From Aquilaria yunnanensis (taxonomy: Eukaryota; Streptophyta; Magnoliopsida; Malvales; Thymelaeaceae), in the NCBI GenBank assembly GCA_039654915.1, contig CM077593.1, forward strand, positions 60,704,501 to 60,768,500: a stretch of 64,000 nt of DNA. The letters run 5' to 3'. Positions 46,524 through 57,712 of the stretch are shown here, in pieces. Position numbers and translations under genes: made by a program. Below the pieces are notes generated by a model, which made no database searches, had not been told where the DNA came from, and worked only from the letters and a program-made list of their open reading frames with translations. The stretch's first letter is position 1. Each line of letters opens with the position of its first letter.

Positions 46524-48036
46524 TACTAGTGAAACCCTAAATTGGGATTGAGTGTTGAATCGCATGATGCTATGTGTTCGATTGGTTTTCGGCCATGATT
46601 AATTAGATTGATTCATGATGCATGAAACCGGAATTCGTAATGAACATATGAGATATATGAAGAACCGACACAAATTGGTTAATGAGATTAACCCGAAATT
46701 GATTGGTATGAGATACCTATATGGATTAGGATTCTTGCAATAGTTGCAAAAACCCTAGGTTTGTTCGGATTCGGCCTGTTCGGGCACCGAATGTAAGGTA
46801 TATTTGGTGGCTCGAATGGAGGAGTCTCGGGTGCCTACTTTCTCGAAATAGAAGATTTCGGGCTAAGCAATTGTAAGCCAATTTTTTGCGCCGGGGGGCA
46901 CTGCCCCCCACGCCACCCGCAAGGGCGGCTCCCCTTGACCCCGTCCGCTGACCGGTCAGCGGAACCACCGCCCGCTGACCGGCCAGCGGGACCGCCGTAT
47001 GCGAAGCGCCACATAAATAAAAACTGGTTAATCAACACGCGAAAATTGGCATGCATCTTTGTTGAATGAGATTTGACATGATATGCTGATTAGTGTTTGA
47101 AGCATGGTGCATGGTTATAGCCCTTGATTGGTTGTACTTGTAAATACGGCCTGCGAGTCGTGCCTTTTCTTATCACTCTCATTGTACATTCTCTTCTCAC
47201 CTTACTCCCCTCGAATGTAACTCGAGGTTTCTATTATTGATGTAATGGTGCATTATGGGCTCATCCAAGGTGGTATGTCCAAGGAGGTGACAACAAAAGA
47301 GCAGCCAAGAAAGGAAGAGAAGGAGCTTGTGAAGACTCTTTTCTTTTCTTAGGCTTTTATGATATTCTCATTGGCTTGAGAATATCGCAGAGTTTGGGCT
47401 ATAACCATGTCACGTTTATTTCTTGTAAGCATGAGATGCATGTTTTATATTTGTATGTGATGCATGTATAAAACAACCGGAGATAACAAATTGGTGATAT
47501 CAAAAGATAAAAGCCCTCAAACAAATATTAAGTCATTAAATGTGATGCCTTCCAAATGTTGGCACTCGTCAAGACTTTGATCAACATTACGTGGGTTTGC
47601 CAAAGCAAAGCACCTATTTCATCTTGGTAAGGCGCGATGGGATAATAGTGATATCCAAACTGCTAACTTTGGGTTCGACTTAACTAAGTCATCCTAATAG
47701 GATTAGGGACTTAGAGGCATAGAGTTGGGCTTAAGTTCATGAGATGAGCTTGGACAAGTGTTGTTCACCAAACTATCCAAGAGTTGCATAAGATGCAATT
47801 GGCAATGAGTTGCCTACCTAAATAGCTGTAACTTGAGAGAAAAGCCAAAGCTGACTCAGGTTGTGGTCAAATATGGATCTTGGCCCACTAGAATACCTTA
47901 GCGCCGAGGTGTTCCGAAATAATATCGAGGGTTATTATTTTGAGGAAAATAGTGGGAGTATCGTTTAATAAAAGTCCTTATTAAATGAATTAAAATACAT
48001 GACTCTTACACTGCATATTTACTGTTGTAGATAACC
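46524..48036 (+). other. Cop1-B leader with GC-rich structured block
   Basis: A 1.5-kb untranslated leader. The block 46885-47000 holds GGGGGGCACTGCCCCCC (46893-46909), a perfect 18-bp palindrome (46945-46962) and a 20-bp near-palindrome (46971-46990). The rest is AT-rich without a long frame. Long structured leaders in LTR elements commonly carry dimerisation and packaging signals; the specific role here is inferred. Confidence 0.75.
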
Positions 48037-51000
48037 ATGGCACAAAACACATCGACACTTTCATTGCGATCGATCCTTGAGAAGGAAAAACTGAATGGGA
48101 CCAACTTTCTCAAATGGTACCGAAACTTGAGGATAGTCCTCAAACAAGAGAGAAAGGCATATGTCCTAGAGCAGCCCATTCCGAATGAGCCTGCTGCCAC
48201 TGCTCCAAGAGCTGAAAGGGATGCTCACAAGAGGCATTCTGATGATGCTTTGGATGTTGCATGCCTCATGCTTATTACCATGGAATCTGAGCTTCAGAAG
48301 CAACATGAGAACATGGGGGCATTCGATATGATCGAACATCTGAAAATGCTTTTCCAAGAGCAAGCTAGGCATGAGAGGTTTGAGACCTCTAAGGCATTGT
48401 TTCAGTGCAAGATGTCTGAGGGGAGTCCCGTGGGTGCTCATGTGCTCAAGATGATTGGGTACATTGAGAATCTTGAGAATTTGGGATTTGCTCTTCAGAA
48501 AGAGTTGGCTATTGATGTAGTCTTGCAATCGTTGCCTGAAAGCTACAGTCAATTTGTCATGAACTATAACATGAACGACCTTGACAAGTCCCTCCCTGAA
48601 TTGCTCAACATGGTGAGAACTGCTGAGCAAAACCTTAAGAAGGCTAAGCCCATTTTGATGGTTCAAAAGGGCAAGGGAAAAGGAAAAGCCAACAAGAAGA
48701 AGGATAAAGCTAATGGAAAGTCCAATGCTAGTTCTTCTTCAGCTGCACTGAAACCAAAGGGTGGTGTGGCAAAGGAAGGGGAGTGCTTCCATTGTAAGCA
48801 ACCTGGACACTGGAAGCGCAACTGTAAGCTCTATCTTGAAGAAATTGCTAAGGAAAAGGGAAGTAAGACTTCCACTTCAGGTATTTTTGTTATAGAGGCT
48901 AACTTTTCTACTTCCTCATCTTGGGTATTGGATACTGGATGTGGATCTCACATTTGTGCAAATGTGCAGGATCTAAGTAGAAGTAGAAGATTGGCCCGAG
49001 GTGAAGTGGACCTACGTGTTGGAAATGGAGCAAGGGTTGCTGCCTTAGCCGTAGGGACTTATGTTCTCACTTTACCTAGTGGATTAGTTTTAGAATTAGA
49101 CAACTGCTACTTTGTGCCTACTATTAGTAGAAATTTGATTTCTGTTTCTTGTTTGGACAAGAAAGGTTTTTCATTTATAATAAAGGACAAATGTTGTTCT
49201 ATTTATTTGAATGAAATCTTTTATGGTAGTGCTCAACTTAGCAATTGGTTGTATGTTCTAGACCTTGAAGATCCAATCTATAATGTGAATACCAAGAAGG
49301 TCAGATTAAATGATTCAAACTCGACCTATCTCTGGCACTGTCGCTTGGGCCATATAAATGAGACCCGCATATCCAAGCTCCATAAGGATGGACTCTTGGA
49401 CTCATTTGATTTTGAACCATATGAGACATGTGAGTCATGTTTGTTGGGCAAGATGACCAAAGCCCCATTCACAGGGCAAAGTGAAAGGGCTAATGACTTA
49501 CTAGGACTCATACATAGTGATGTATGTTGTCCTATGTCTACACAAGCTAGAGGAGGTTCCCAATACTTCATTACTTTCACTGATGACTTCAGCAGATATG
49601 GCTATGTGTATCTTATGAGACACAAGTCAGAATCCTTTGAAAAGTTTCAAGAATTCAAGAATGAAGTAGAGAATCAACTCGGGAAGAGTATCAAAGTGCT
49701 TCGATCAGATCGAGGTGGAGAGTACTTGGATCGAGAATTCCTTGACTATCTGAAGGAGTGTGGTATAGTATCACAACTCACTCCACCAGGTACACCTCAA
49801 TGGAATGGTGTTTCTGAAAGGAGAAATCGAACTCTGTTAGACATGGTTCGCTCCATGATGAGTCAAGCTGACCTTCCAAACTCCTTTTGGGGACATGCTC
49901 TAGAAACTGCCGCTTTTACACTAAACCGAGTTCCATCTAAATCGGTTCAAAAGACACCATATGAGATATGGAGTAGGAGGCGTCCCAATTTGTCTTTTAT
50001 AAAGATTTGGGGCTGTGACGCTTATGTAAAACGTCAATCCTCTAACAAACTAGGGCCCAAATCTCAAAAATGTCTTTTTGTTGGGTATCCCAAAGAAACA
50101 AAGGGTTACTATTTCTACAATCCCTCTGAGCAAAAAGTGTTTGTTGCTCGAACTGGTGTCTTTTTGGAGAAAGAGTTTATCTCTAAAGGAACTAGTGGGA
50201 GGAAAGTAGAACTTGAAGAAATTCAAGAACAACAAGGAGACATCGAACCTGAAATGGAACCTGAACAGACACCACAAGATGTTGTGGTTCAAGAGTCTGT
50301 TCCTGTAGCACAAAGCCCACGTAGGACTGGTAGGATTCGGCGTGAGCCCGAAAGATGTGGATTTGTCGTGACTCACACCGGTGATGTGATGCTCATGGAT
50401 CAAGATGAGCCCACAACCTACCAACAAGCTATGTCGGGGCCTGACTCTGAGAAATGGCTAGTGGCCATGAAATCCGAGATGGAATCCATGTATGAAAACC
50501 AACTATGGACTATGGTTGACCCACCTGAAGGGGTAAAACCCATAGGGTGCAAATGGGTTTTCAAGAAGAAAACTGACATGGATGGTAATGTGATTACCTT
50601 TAAGGGACGATTGGTCGCAAAACGTTTCAAGCAAATTCATGGTATTGACTATGATGAAACTTTTTCACCAGTTGCTATGCTTAAATCCATCCGAATTTTG
50701 TTTGCTATTGCTGCACACTATGATTATGAGATATGGCAAATGGATGTCAAAACTGCATTCCTAAATGGAAAGCTACTTGAGGATGTGTACATGACACAGC
50801 CTGAGGGTTTTGTCACTCCTGGGAATGCCAATAAAGTGTGCAAATTGCAAAGGTCCATTTATGGACTGAAGCAAGCTTCTCGAAGTTGGAATCTTCGTTT
50901 TGATGATGCAATCAAAGAGTTTGGTTTTATCAAAAATGAAGATGAACCTTGTGTCTACAAGAAGGTTAGTGGGAGCGCTATTGTCTTCTTGGTGTTGTAT

Positions 51001-52008
51001 GTAGATGACATACTACTCATCGGGAATGACATTCCTGAGCTACAGTCTGTGAAGACTTGGCTAGGGAAATGTTTCTCTATGAAGGACTTGGGTGAAGCAG
51101 CCTATGTGTTAGGCATCAGGATCTATAGAGATAGATCTAGAAAGCTTCTTGGCCTGAGTCAAAGTACATATATTGACAAGGTGCTAAAGAGGTTTAGCAT
51201 GCAAGATTCCAAGAAAGGATTCTTGCCCATGTCACATGGTATCACTCTTTCTAGATCTCAGTGTCCGAGTACAACCGAGGAGAGAGAGTGCATGAGTAAG
51301 ATTCCATATGCCTCAGCAATTGGATCTATCATGTATGCCATGATATGTACTCGTCCCGATGTCTCATATGCTTTGAGCATGACGAGTAGGTACCAATCGA
51401 ACCCCGGTGAAAGTCACTGGACAGCTGTTAAGAACATCCTTAAGTACTTACGAAGGACTAAGGATGCATTCTTGGTCTTTGGAGGTGAAGATGAGCTCGT
51501 TGTAAGGGGTTACACCGATGCAAGCTTCCAATCCGATAAGGATGATTTTAGATCGCAATCTGGTTATGTGTTTTGTATTGGTGGTGGTGCTGTAAGCTGG
51601 AAGAGTTCAAAGCAAGAGACAGTAGCTGACTCTACAATAGAATCTGAGTACATTGCCGCCTCTGATGTTGCGAAGGAGGCAGTTTGGATCAAGAAGTTCA
51701 TCACTGAACTTGGAGTGGTTCCAAGCATTGTTGACCCGATAGAGCTCTATTGTGACAACAATGGAGCAATCGCACAGGCTAAGGAACCTCGATCTCACCA
51801 GCGATCCAAACACATACTTCGACGCTATCATCTCATCAGGGAGATCATCGAGAGGGGTGATGTAAGGATATGCAGGACTTCGACAGATAGCAACGTTGCT
51901 GATCCACTGACAAAGCCCCTTTCGCAGCAGAAGCATGATAGCTATTCTAGATCCATCGGTATTAGATACATGGATGATTGGCTTTTAGTGCAAGTGGGAG
52001 ATTGTTAG
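48037..52008 (+). CDS. Cop1-B gag-pol polyprotein
   Basis: 1323 codons, ATG in ACCATGG context, stop TAG reaching six bases into the 3' LTR. Order: gag (1-245); zinc knuckle CX2CX4HX4C (residues 250-263); aspartic protease DTG (299-301); integrase zinc domain (H434, H439, C465, C468) and catalytic D516, D558, E594 with the D-35-E spacing; reverse transcriptase YVDD (988-991); RNase H acidic residues near D1161, E1202 and D1240. This is the copia order (integrase before RT). The protein would be self-cleaved to make particles, copy RNA to DNA and insert it. Some conserved sites differ from the sister copies: Gly to Trp near residue 407, Gly to Cys in DVCCP near 499, and LVAKRF, which Cop1-A shares. 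Activity is therefore plausible but unproven. Confidence 0.95.
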   Translation: MAQNTSTLSLRSILEKEKLNGTNFLKWYRNLRIVLKQERKAYVLEQPIPNEPAATAPRAERDAHKRHSDDALDVACLMLITMESELQKQHENMGAFDMIEHLKMLFQEQARHERFETSKALFQCKMSEGSPVGAHVLKMIGYIENLENLGFALQKELAIDVVLQSLPESYSQFVMNYNMNDLDKSLPELLNMVRTAEQNLKKAKPILMVQKGKGKGKANKKKDKANGKSNASSSSAALKPKGGVAKEGECFHCKQPGHWKRNCKLYLEEIAKEKGSKTSTSGIFVIEANFSTSSSWVLDTGCGSHICANVQDLSRSRRLARGEVDLRVGNGARVAALAVGTYVLTLPSGLVLELDNCYFVPTISRNLISVSCLDKKGFSFIIKDKCCSIYLNEIFYGSAQLSNWLYVLDLEDPIYNVNTKKVRLNDSNSTYLWHCRLGHINETRISKLHKDGLLDSFDFEPYETCESCLLGKMTKAPFTGQSERANDLLGLIHSDVCCPMSTQARGGSQYFITFTDDFSRYGYVYLMRHKSESFEKFQEFKNEVENQLGKSIKVLRSDRGGEYLDREFLDYLKECGIVSQLTPPGTPQWNGVSERRNRTLLDMVRSMMSQADLPNSFWGHALETAAFTLNRVPSKSVQKTPYEIWSRRRPNLSFIKIWGCDAYVKRQSSNKLGPKSQKCLFVGYPKETKGYYFYNPSEQKVFVARTGVFLEKEFISKGTSGRKVELEEIQEQQGDIEPEMEPEQTPQDVVVQESVPVAQSPRRTGRIRREPERCGFVVTHTGDVMLMDQDEPTTYQQAMSGPDSEKWLVAMKSEMESMYENQLWTMVDPPEGVKPIGCKWVFKKKTDMDGNVITFKGRLVAKRFKQIHGIDYDETFSPVAMLKSIRILFAIAAHYDYEIWQMDVKTAFLNGKLLEDVYMTQPEGFVTPGNANKVCKLQRSIYGLKQASRSWNLRFDDAIKEFGFIKNEDEPCVYKKVSGSAIVFLVLYVDDILLIGNDIPELQSVKTWLGKCFSMKDLGEAAYVLGIRIYRDRSRKLLGLSQSTYIDKVLKRFSMQDSKKGFLPMSHGITLSRSQCPSTTEERECMSKIPYASAIGSIMYAMICTRPDVSYALSMTSRYQSNPGESHWTAVKNILKYLRRTKDAFLVFGGEDELVVRGYTDASFQSDKDDFRSQSGYVFCIGGGAVSWKSSKQETVADSTIESEYIAASDVAKEAVWIKKFITELGVVPSIVDPIELYCDNNGAIAQAKEPRSHQRSKHILRRYHLIREIIERGDVRICRTSTDSNVADPLTKPLSQQKHDSYSRSIGIRYMDDWLLVQVGDC
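51988..52002 (+). other. Polypurine tract, Cop1-B
   Basis: GTGCAAGTGGGAGAT, immediately before the 3' LTR and overlapping the end of pol. Identical tracts occur at 36011-36025 (Cop1-C) and 55874-55888 (Cop1-A). Confidence 0.9.
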
Positions 52009-53417
52009 TATTGTGCCCAAAAAGCCAATCATGAGATGATTGTATTTTTGCACATTGAGTCATGATATTTTATTGAGGCATTAATCCAGCAATTTTTTTT
52101 TTGTTTTGTTTCTGCGTAACGTAATAAACATAATTGTAACCCTAGAATAATGATATTCTTAAACGTCCCTAGTATAGTCTTATTGTGGAGCGGGTTGCAA
52201 TAATACATAATGACTAGCATATGTGGAGACTAATATGAGATATGTAGTCTACATATGGGTACAAGTTGGAGAACTTGTGTACTGGACCGACCCACCATGA
52301 GAACACTTCATGGATCGTTATATGAGTGTCATAAGTGATTCTCATAGTGATCATGGTATATGTAGTCCTTCGACCTAAGATCATCAAGGTTCCCTACATG
52401 TGAGTCACATACTTTGATACTTTCCTTTGTTGCTCGTAACTGAGTGAACTTGAAGGAGGTCATTGGGTATGTCACATATCATGCGGAGGGATTTGTATGA
52501 TCAAGATGGGATTTGTCCCTCCTATGTAACGGGAGTGATATCTTTGGGCCCTTTGATAGAGTGAGACTTAGAAAATGCATGGCCATGCTCCGATGAGTTG
52601 ATATATGATATCAATGTCATCAGTTTAAGTTAGTCTACTCGGTAATTAAGAAACCAAAGATTGGGCTATATGAGAGTGACACATTCCATGTCTTGTGCTT
52701 AGTCTTGATATCTTGGACAAAGGGACAATGGCATATATCGGTGATGATCATAAAGGTTTAGTCGATTCACCGACAATCTTGTCACTTGGGTAGCAATGAT
52801 GTGTTGCTAGACACCGCTCATTGCTTATGATCATAAATGTGATTTATGATCATTGCCAACATGGCAAGAGCCTATTGGGTCGCACACGTAGAGCTATTTG
52901 GATCATTAGAGTGCATGGGCTAATTATTTGGGTTATGGTTTCACTTTAATTTTGTATTAATAATGGGCCAAGGAGTTGAGCCATTATTAAGCCCGAAATT
53001 AAATCCTAATTGGATTAGGGCTTTGAAACCCATTAGGCCTGGAAGTTGAGTCTCACTCTAAATACAACTTTTAAGTGAGAAATTCGCAGGTCTCCTTGCC
53101 CTAGCCTCCCAAAAGGACAGCCACACTCTTCTCTTGCAATTCCTTGGAGGACGCAAGCTAGCACTGCGAGCACAAGAGAAACGCATCTGCCGGGATGTGG
53201 TGGAAGCGTGGTGATCCTGAGAGGCTCATGTGGATACCATAGAGAGCCTGAACACGTCAACTGTTCATGTTTTGTGATTCGACTCTACAGTTGAGTGAGA
53301 GATCTCAACCGAAAATTAGGTATGAAATTTTCGAACACCCGGTTTACCCCGTTTCACTTGGATCCTGGAGGGTTTTGGTTAAATTCCGCTGCGCTGTTTG
53401 GCTCCCGAAACCCAACA
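52003..53417 (+). repeat. Cop1-B 3' LTR
   Basis: 1415 bp, TGTTAGTATTG...CCCAACA, followed by the CCTAT copy and resumed Cop1-A integrase. Confidence 0.95.
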
Positions 53418-53422
53418 CCTAT

Positions 53423-55888
53423 GTCTACACAAGCTAGAGGAGGTTTCCAATACTTCATTACTTTCACTGATGACTTCAGCAGATATGGATATGTGTATCT
53501 TATGAGACACAAGTCAGAATCCTTTGAAAAGTTCAAAGAATTCAAGAATGAAGTAGAGAATCAACTCGGGAAGAGTATCAAAGTGCTTCGATCAGATCGA
53601 GGTGGAGAGTACTTGGATCGAGAATTCCTTGACTATCGAAGGAGTGTGGTATAGTATCACAACTCACTCCACCAGGTACACCTCAATGGAATGGTGTTTC
53701 TGAAAGGAGAAATCAAACTCTATTAGACATGGTTCGCTCTATGATGAGTCAAGCTGACCTTCCAAACTCCTTTTGGGGACATGCTCTAGAGACGGCCGCT
53801 TTTACACTAAACCGAGTTCCATCTAAATCGGTTCAAAAGACACCATATGAGATATGGAGTGGGAGGTGTCCAAATTTGTCTTTTATGAAGATTTGGTGCT
53901 GTGACGCTTATGTGAAACGTCAATCCTCTGACAAACTAGGGCCCAAATCTCAAAAATGCCTTTTTGTTGGGTATCCCAAAGAAACAAAGGGTTACTATTT
54001 CTACAATCCCTTTGACCAAAAAGTGTTTGTTGCTCGAACTAGTGTCTTTTTGGAGAAAGAGTTTATCTCTAAAGGAACTAGTGGGAGGAAAGTAGAACTT
54101 GAAGAAATTCAAGAACAACAAGGAGACATCGAACCTGAAATGGAACCTGAACAGACACCACAAGATGTTGTGGTTCAAGAGTCTATTCCTGTAGCACAGA
54201 GCCCACGTAGGACTGGTAGGATTCGGCGTGAGCCCGAGAGATATGGATTTCTCGTGACTCACACCGGTGATGTGATGCTCATGGATCAAGATGAGCCCAC
54301 AACCTACCAACAAGCTATGTCGGGGCCTGACTCAGAGAAGTGGCGAGTGGCCATGAAATCCGAGATGGAATCCATGTATGAAAACCAAGTATGGACTTTG
54401 GTTGACCCACCTGAAGGGGTAAAACCCATAGGGTGCAAATGGGTTTTCAAGAAGAAAACTGACATGGATGGTAATGTGATTACCTTTAAGGGACGATTGG
54501 TCGCAAAACGTTTCAAGCAAATTCATGGTATTGACTATGATGAAACTTTTTCACCAGTTGCTATGCTTAAATCCATCTGAATTTTGTTTTCTATTGCTGC
54601 ACACTATGATTATGAGATATGGCAAATGGATGTCAAAACTCCATTCCTAAATGGAAAGCTACTTGAGGATGTGTACATGACACAACCTGAGGGTTTTGTC
54701 ACTCCTGGGAATGCCAATAAAGTGTGCAAATTGCAAAGGTCCATTTATGGACTGAAGCAAGCTTCTCGAAGTTGGAATCTTCGTTTTGATGATGCAATCT
54801 AAGAGTTTGGTTTTATCAAAAGTGAAGATGAACCTTGTGTCTACAAGAAGGTTAGTGGGAGCGCTATTGTCTTCTTGGTGTTGTATGTAGATGACATACT
54901 ACTCATCGGGAATGACATTCCTGAGCTACAGTCTGTGAAGACTTGGCTAGGGAAATGTTTCTCTATGAAGGACTTTGGTGAAGCAGCCTATGTGTTACGC
55001 ATCAGGATCTATAGAGATAGATCTAGAAAGCTTCTTGGCCTAAGTCAAAGTACATATATTGACAAGGTGCTAAAGAGGTTTAGCATGCAAGATTCCAAGA
55101 AAGGATTCTTGCCCATGTCACATGGTATCACTCTTTCTAGATCTCAGTGTCCGAGTACAACCGAGGAGAGAGAGCGCATGAGTAAGATTCCATATGCCTC
55201 AGCAATTGGATCTATCATGTATGCCATGATATGTACTCATCCCGATGTCTCATATGCTTTGAGCATGACGAGTAGGTACCAATTGAACCCCGGTGAAAGT
55301 CACTGGACAGCTGTTAAGAACATCCTTAAGTACTTACAAAGGACTAAGGATGCATTCTTGGTCTTTGGAGGTGAAAATCAGCTCGTTGTAAGGGGTTACA
55401 CCGATGCAAGCTTCCAATCCGATAAGGATGATTTTAGATCGCAATCTGGTTATGTGTTTTGTATTGGTGGTGGTGCTGTGAGCTGGAAGAGTTCAAAGCA
55501 AGAGACAGTAGCTGACTCTACAACAGAATCTGAGTACATTGCCGCCTCTGATGCTGTGAAGGAGGCAGTTTGGATCAAGAAGTTCATCACTTAACTTGGA
55601 GTGGTTCCAAGCATTGTTGACCCGATAGAGCTCTATTGTGACAACAATGGAGCAATCGCACAGGCTAAGGAACCTCGATCTCACCAGCGATCCAAACACA
55701 TACTCCGACGCTATCATCTCATCAGGGAGATCATCGAGAGGGGTGATGTAAGGATATGTAGGACTTCGACAGACAGCAACATTGCTGATCCACTGACAAA
55801 GCCCCTTACGCAGCAGAAGCATGATAGCCATTCTAGATCCATCGGTATTAGATACATGGATGATTGGCTTTTAGTGCAAGTGGGAGAT
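53423..55888 (+). pseudogene. Cop1-A integrase C-part, reverse transcriptase, RNase H
   Basis: Continues directly from 45094 with the integrase core (YFITFTDDFSRY). A one-base deletion near 53637 (TATCGAAGG against TATCTGAAGG) shifts the frame to a stop at 53652-53654. The original frame resumes from about 53655. Stops follow at TGA 54578-54580 (CGA in Cop1-B), TAA 54800-54802 and TAA 55592-55594. RT YVDD is intact at 54886-54897, and RNase H runs to the end at 55894. It is otherwise almost identical to Cop1-B. Confidence 0.93.
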
Positions 55889-57305
55889 TGTTAGTCTTGT
55901 GCCCAAAAAAGCCAATCATAAGATGATTGTATTTTTGCACATTGAGTCATGATGTTTTATTGAGGCATTAATCCAGCAATTTTGTTTGTTGTTTTGTTTC
56001 TGCGTAACGTAATAAACATAATTGTAACCCTAGAATAATGATATTCTTAAACGTCCCTAGTCTAGTATTATTGTGGAGCAGGTTGCCATAATACATAATG
56101 ACTAGCATATGTGGAGACTAATATGAGATATGTAGTCTACATATGGGTACAAGTTGGAGAACTTGTGTACTGGACCGACCCACCATGAGAACACTTCATG
56201 GATCGTTATATGAGTGTCATAAGTGATTCTCATAGTGATCATGCTATATGTAGTCCTTCGACCTAAGATCAGCAAGGTTCCTTACATGTGAGTCACATAC
56301 TTTGATACCTTCCTTTGTTGCTCGTAACTGAGTGAACTTGAAGGAGGTCATTGGGTATGTCACAAATCATGCGGAGGGATTTGTATGATCAAGATGGGAT
56401 TTGTCCCTCCTATGTAACGGGAGTGATATCTTTGGGCCCCTTGATAGAGTGGGACTTCAAAAATGGATGGCCATGCTCCGATGAGTTGATATATGATATC
56501 AATGTCATCAGTTTAAGTTGGTCTACTCGGTAATCAAGAAACCAAAGATTGGGCTATACGAGAGTGACACATTCCATGTCTCGTGCTTAGTCTTGATATC
56601 TTGGACAAAGGGACAATGGCATATATCGGTGATGATCAGAAAGGTTTAGTCGATTCACCGACATTCTTGTCACTTGGGTAGCAATGATGTGTTGCTAGAC
56701 ACCGTTCATTGCTTATGATCATAAATGTGATTTATGATCATTGCCAACATGGCAAGAGCCTATTGGGTCGCACACATAGAGCTATTTGGATCATTAGAGT
56801 GCATGGGCTAATTATTTGGCTTATGGTTTCACTTTAATTTCATATTAATAATGGGCCAAGGAGTTGAGCCATTATTAAGCCCAAAATTAAATCCTAATTG
56901 GATTAGGGCTTTGAAACCCATTAGGCCTGGAAGTTGAGTCTCACTATAAATACAACTTTTAAGTGAGAAATTCGCAGGTCTTCTTGCCCTAGCCTCGCAA
57001 AAGGACAGCCGCACTCTTCTCTTGCAATTCCTTGGAGGACGCAAGCTAGCACTGCGAGCGCAAGAGAAACGCATCTGCCGGGACGTGGTGGAAGCGTGGT
57101 GAGCCCGAAAGGCTCGTGTGGATACCATAGAGAGCCTGAACACGTCAACTGTTCAGGTTTTGTGATTCGACTCTATAGTTGAGTGAGAGATCTCAACCGA
57201 CAATTAGGTATGAAATTTTTGAACACCCAGTTTACCCCGTCTCACTTGGATCCTGGAGGGTTTCGGTTAAATTCCGCTGCGCTGTTTGGCTCCCGAAACC
57301 CAACA
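55889..57305 (+). repeat. Cop1-A 3' LTR
   Basis: 1417 bp. It shares private variants with the 5' LTR (ATCAGCAAGG, GATCAGAAAGG, GACATTCTTG), proving they are a pair. The TATA box is intact here (CTATAAATAC at about 56944). Confidence 0.94.
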
Positions 57306-57600
57306 CGGTCCAGTACACAAGTTCTCCAACTTGTACCCATATGTAAACTACATATCTCATATTAGTCTCCACATATGCTAGTCATTATGTATTATTGCAA
57401 CCCGCTCCACAATAATACTAGACTAGGGACGTTTAAGAATATCATTATTCTAGGGTTACAATTATGTTTATTACGTTACGCAGAAACAAAACAAAAAACA
57501 AAATTGCTGGATTAATGCCTCAATAAAATATCATGACTCAATGTGCAAAAATACAATCATCTCATGATTGGCTTTTTTTGGGCACAATACTAACAGAAAT

Positions 57601-57712
57601 AACCATCACTTCAAAGAAGCTCAAGCGATGCATTAGTAAGAAGAGGGCAACACCAAAGCAACACATTGTCAATGGACATAAAGCATCCATTGGCTATTTG
57701 GGGGAGGGCATC
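57601..57712 (+). other. Second Tat element: end of internal region with polypurine tract
   Basis: Resumes after the GAAAT copy of the Cop1 solo LTR. GGGGGAGGGCATC at 57700-57712 resembles the Tat1 polypurine tract and leads into an LTR start. Confidence 0.6.

Larger units (their letters stand above)
45095..53417 (+). mobile_element. Cop1-B, full-length and apparently intact copia element
   Basis: LTRs 45095-46510 and 52003-53417, perfect CCTAT target copies, consensus primer site, 1.5-kb leader, a single 1323-codon gag-pol frame and a polypurine tract. About 15-20 LTR differences by eye (roughly 1.2 percent) make it the youngest datable insertion in the window. It is inserted within Cop1-A in the same orientation. 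Confidence 0.96.
40729..57305 (+). mobile_element. Cop1-A, copia element split by Cop1-B
   Basis: LTRs of 1417 bp each (40729-42145, 55889-57305) with shared marker differences and perfect CGGTC target copies. The internal region is cut at 45094 by Cop1-B (CCTAT duplications at 45090-45094 and 53418-53422). The LTR pair differs at roughly 35 positions by eye, about 2.5 percent. A frameshift and three stops disable pol. Confidence 0.95.
39650..57595 (-). mobile_element. Cop1 solo LTR split by Cop1-A
   Basis: Left piece 39650-40728 and right piece 57311-57595 together form one reverse LTR. Perfect GAAAT duplications lie at 39645-39649 and 57596-57600. An internal deletion of about 60 bp lies near 40669, between two ATG triplets. 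Cop1-A inserted at CGGTC (40724-40728 and 57306-57310). Confidence 0.93.
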
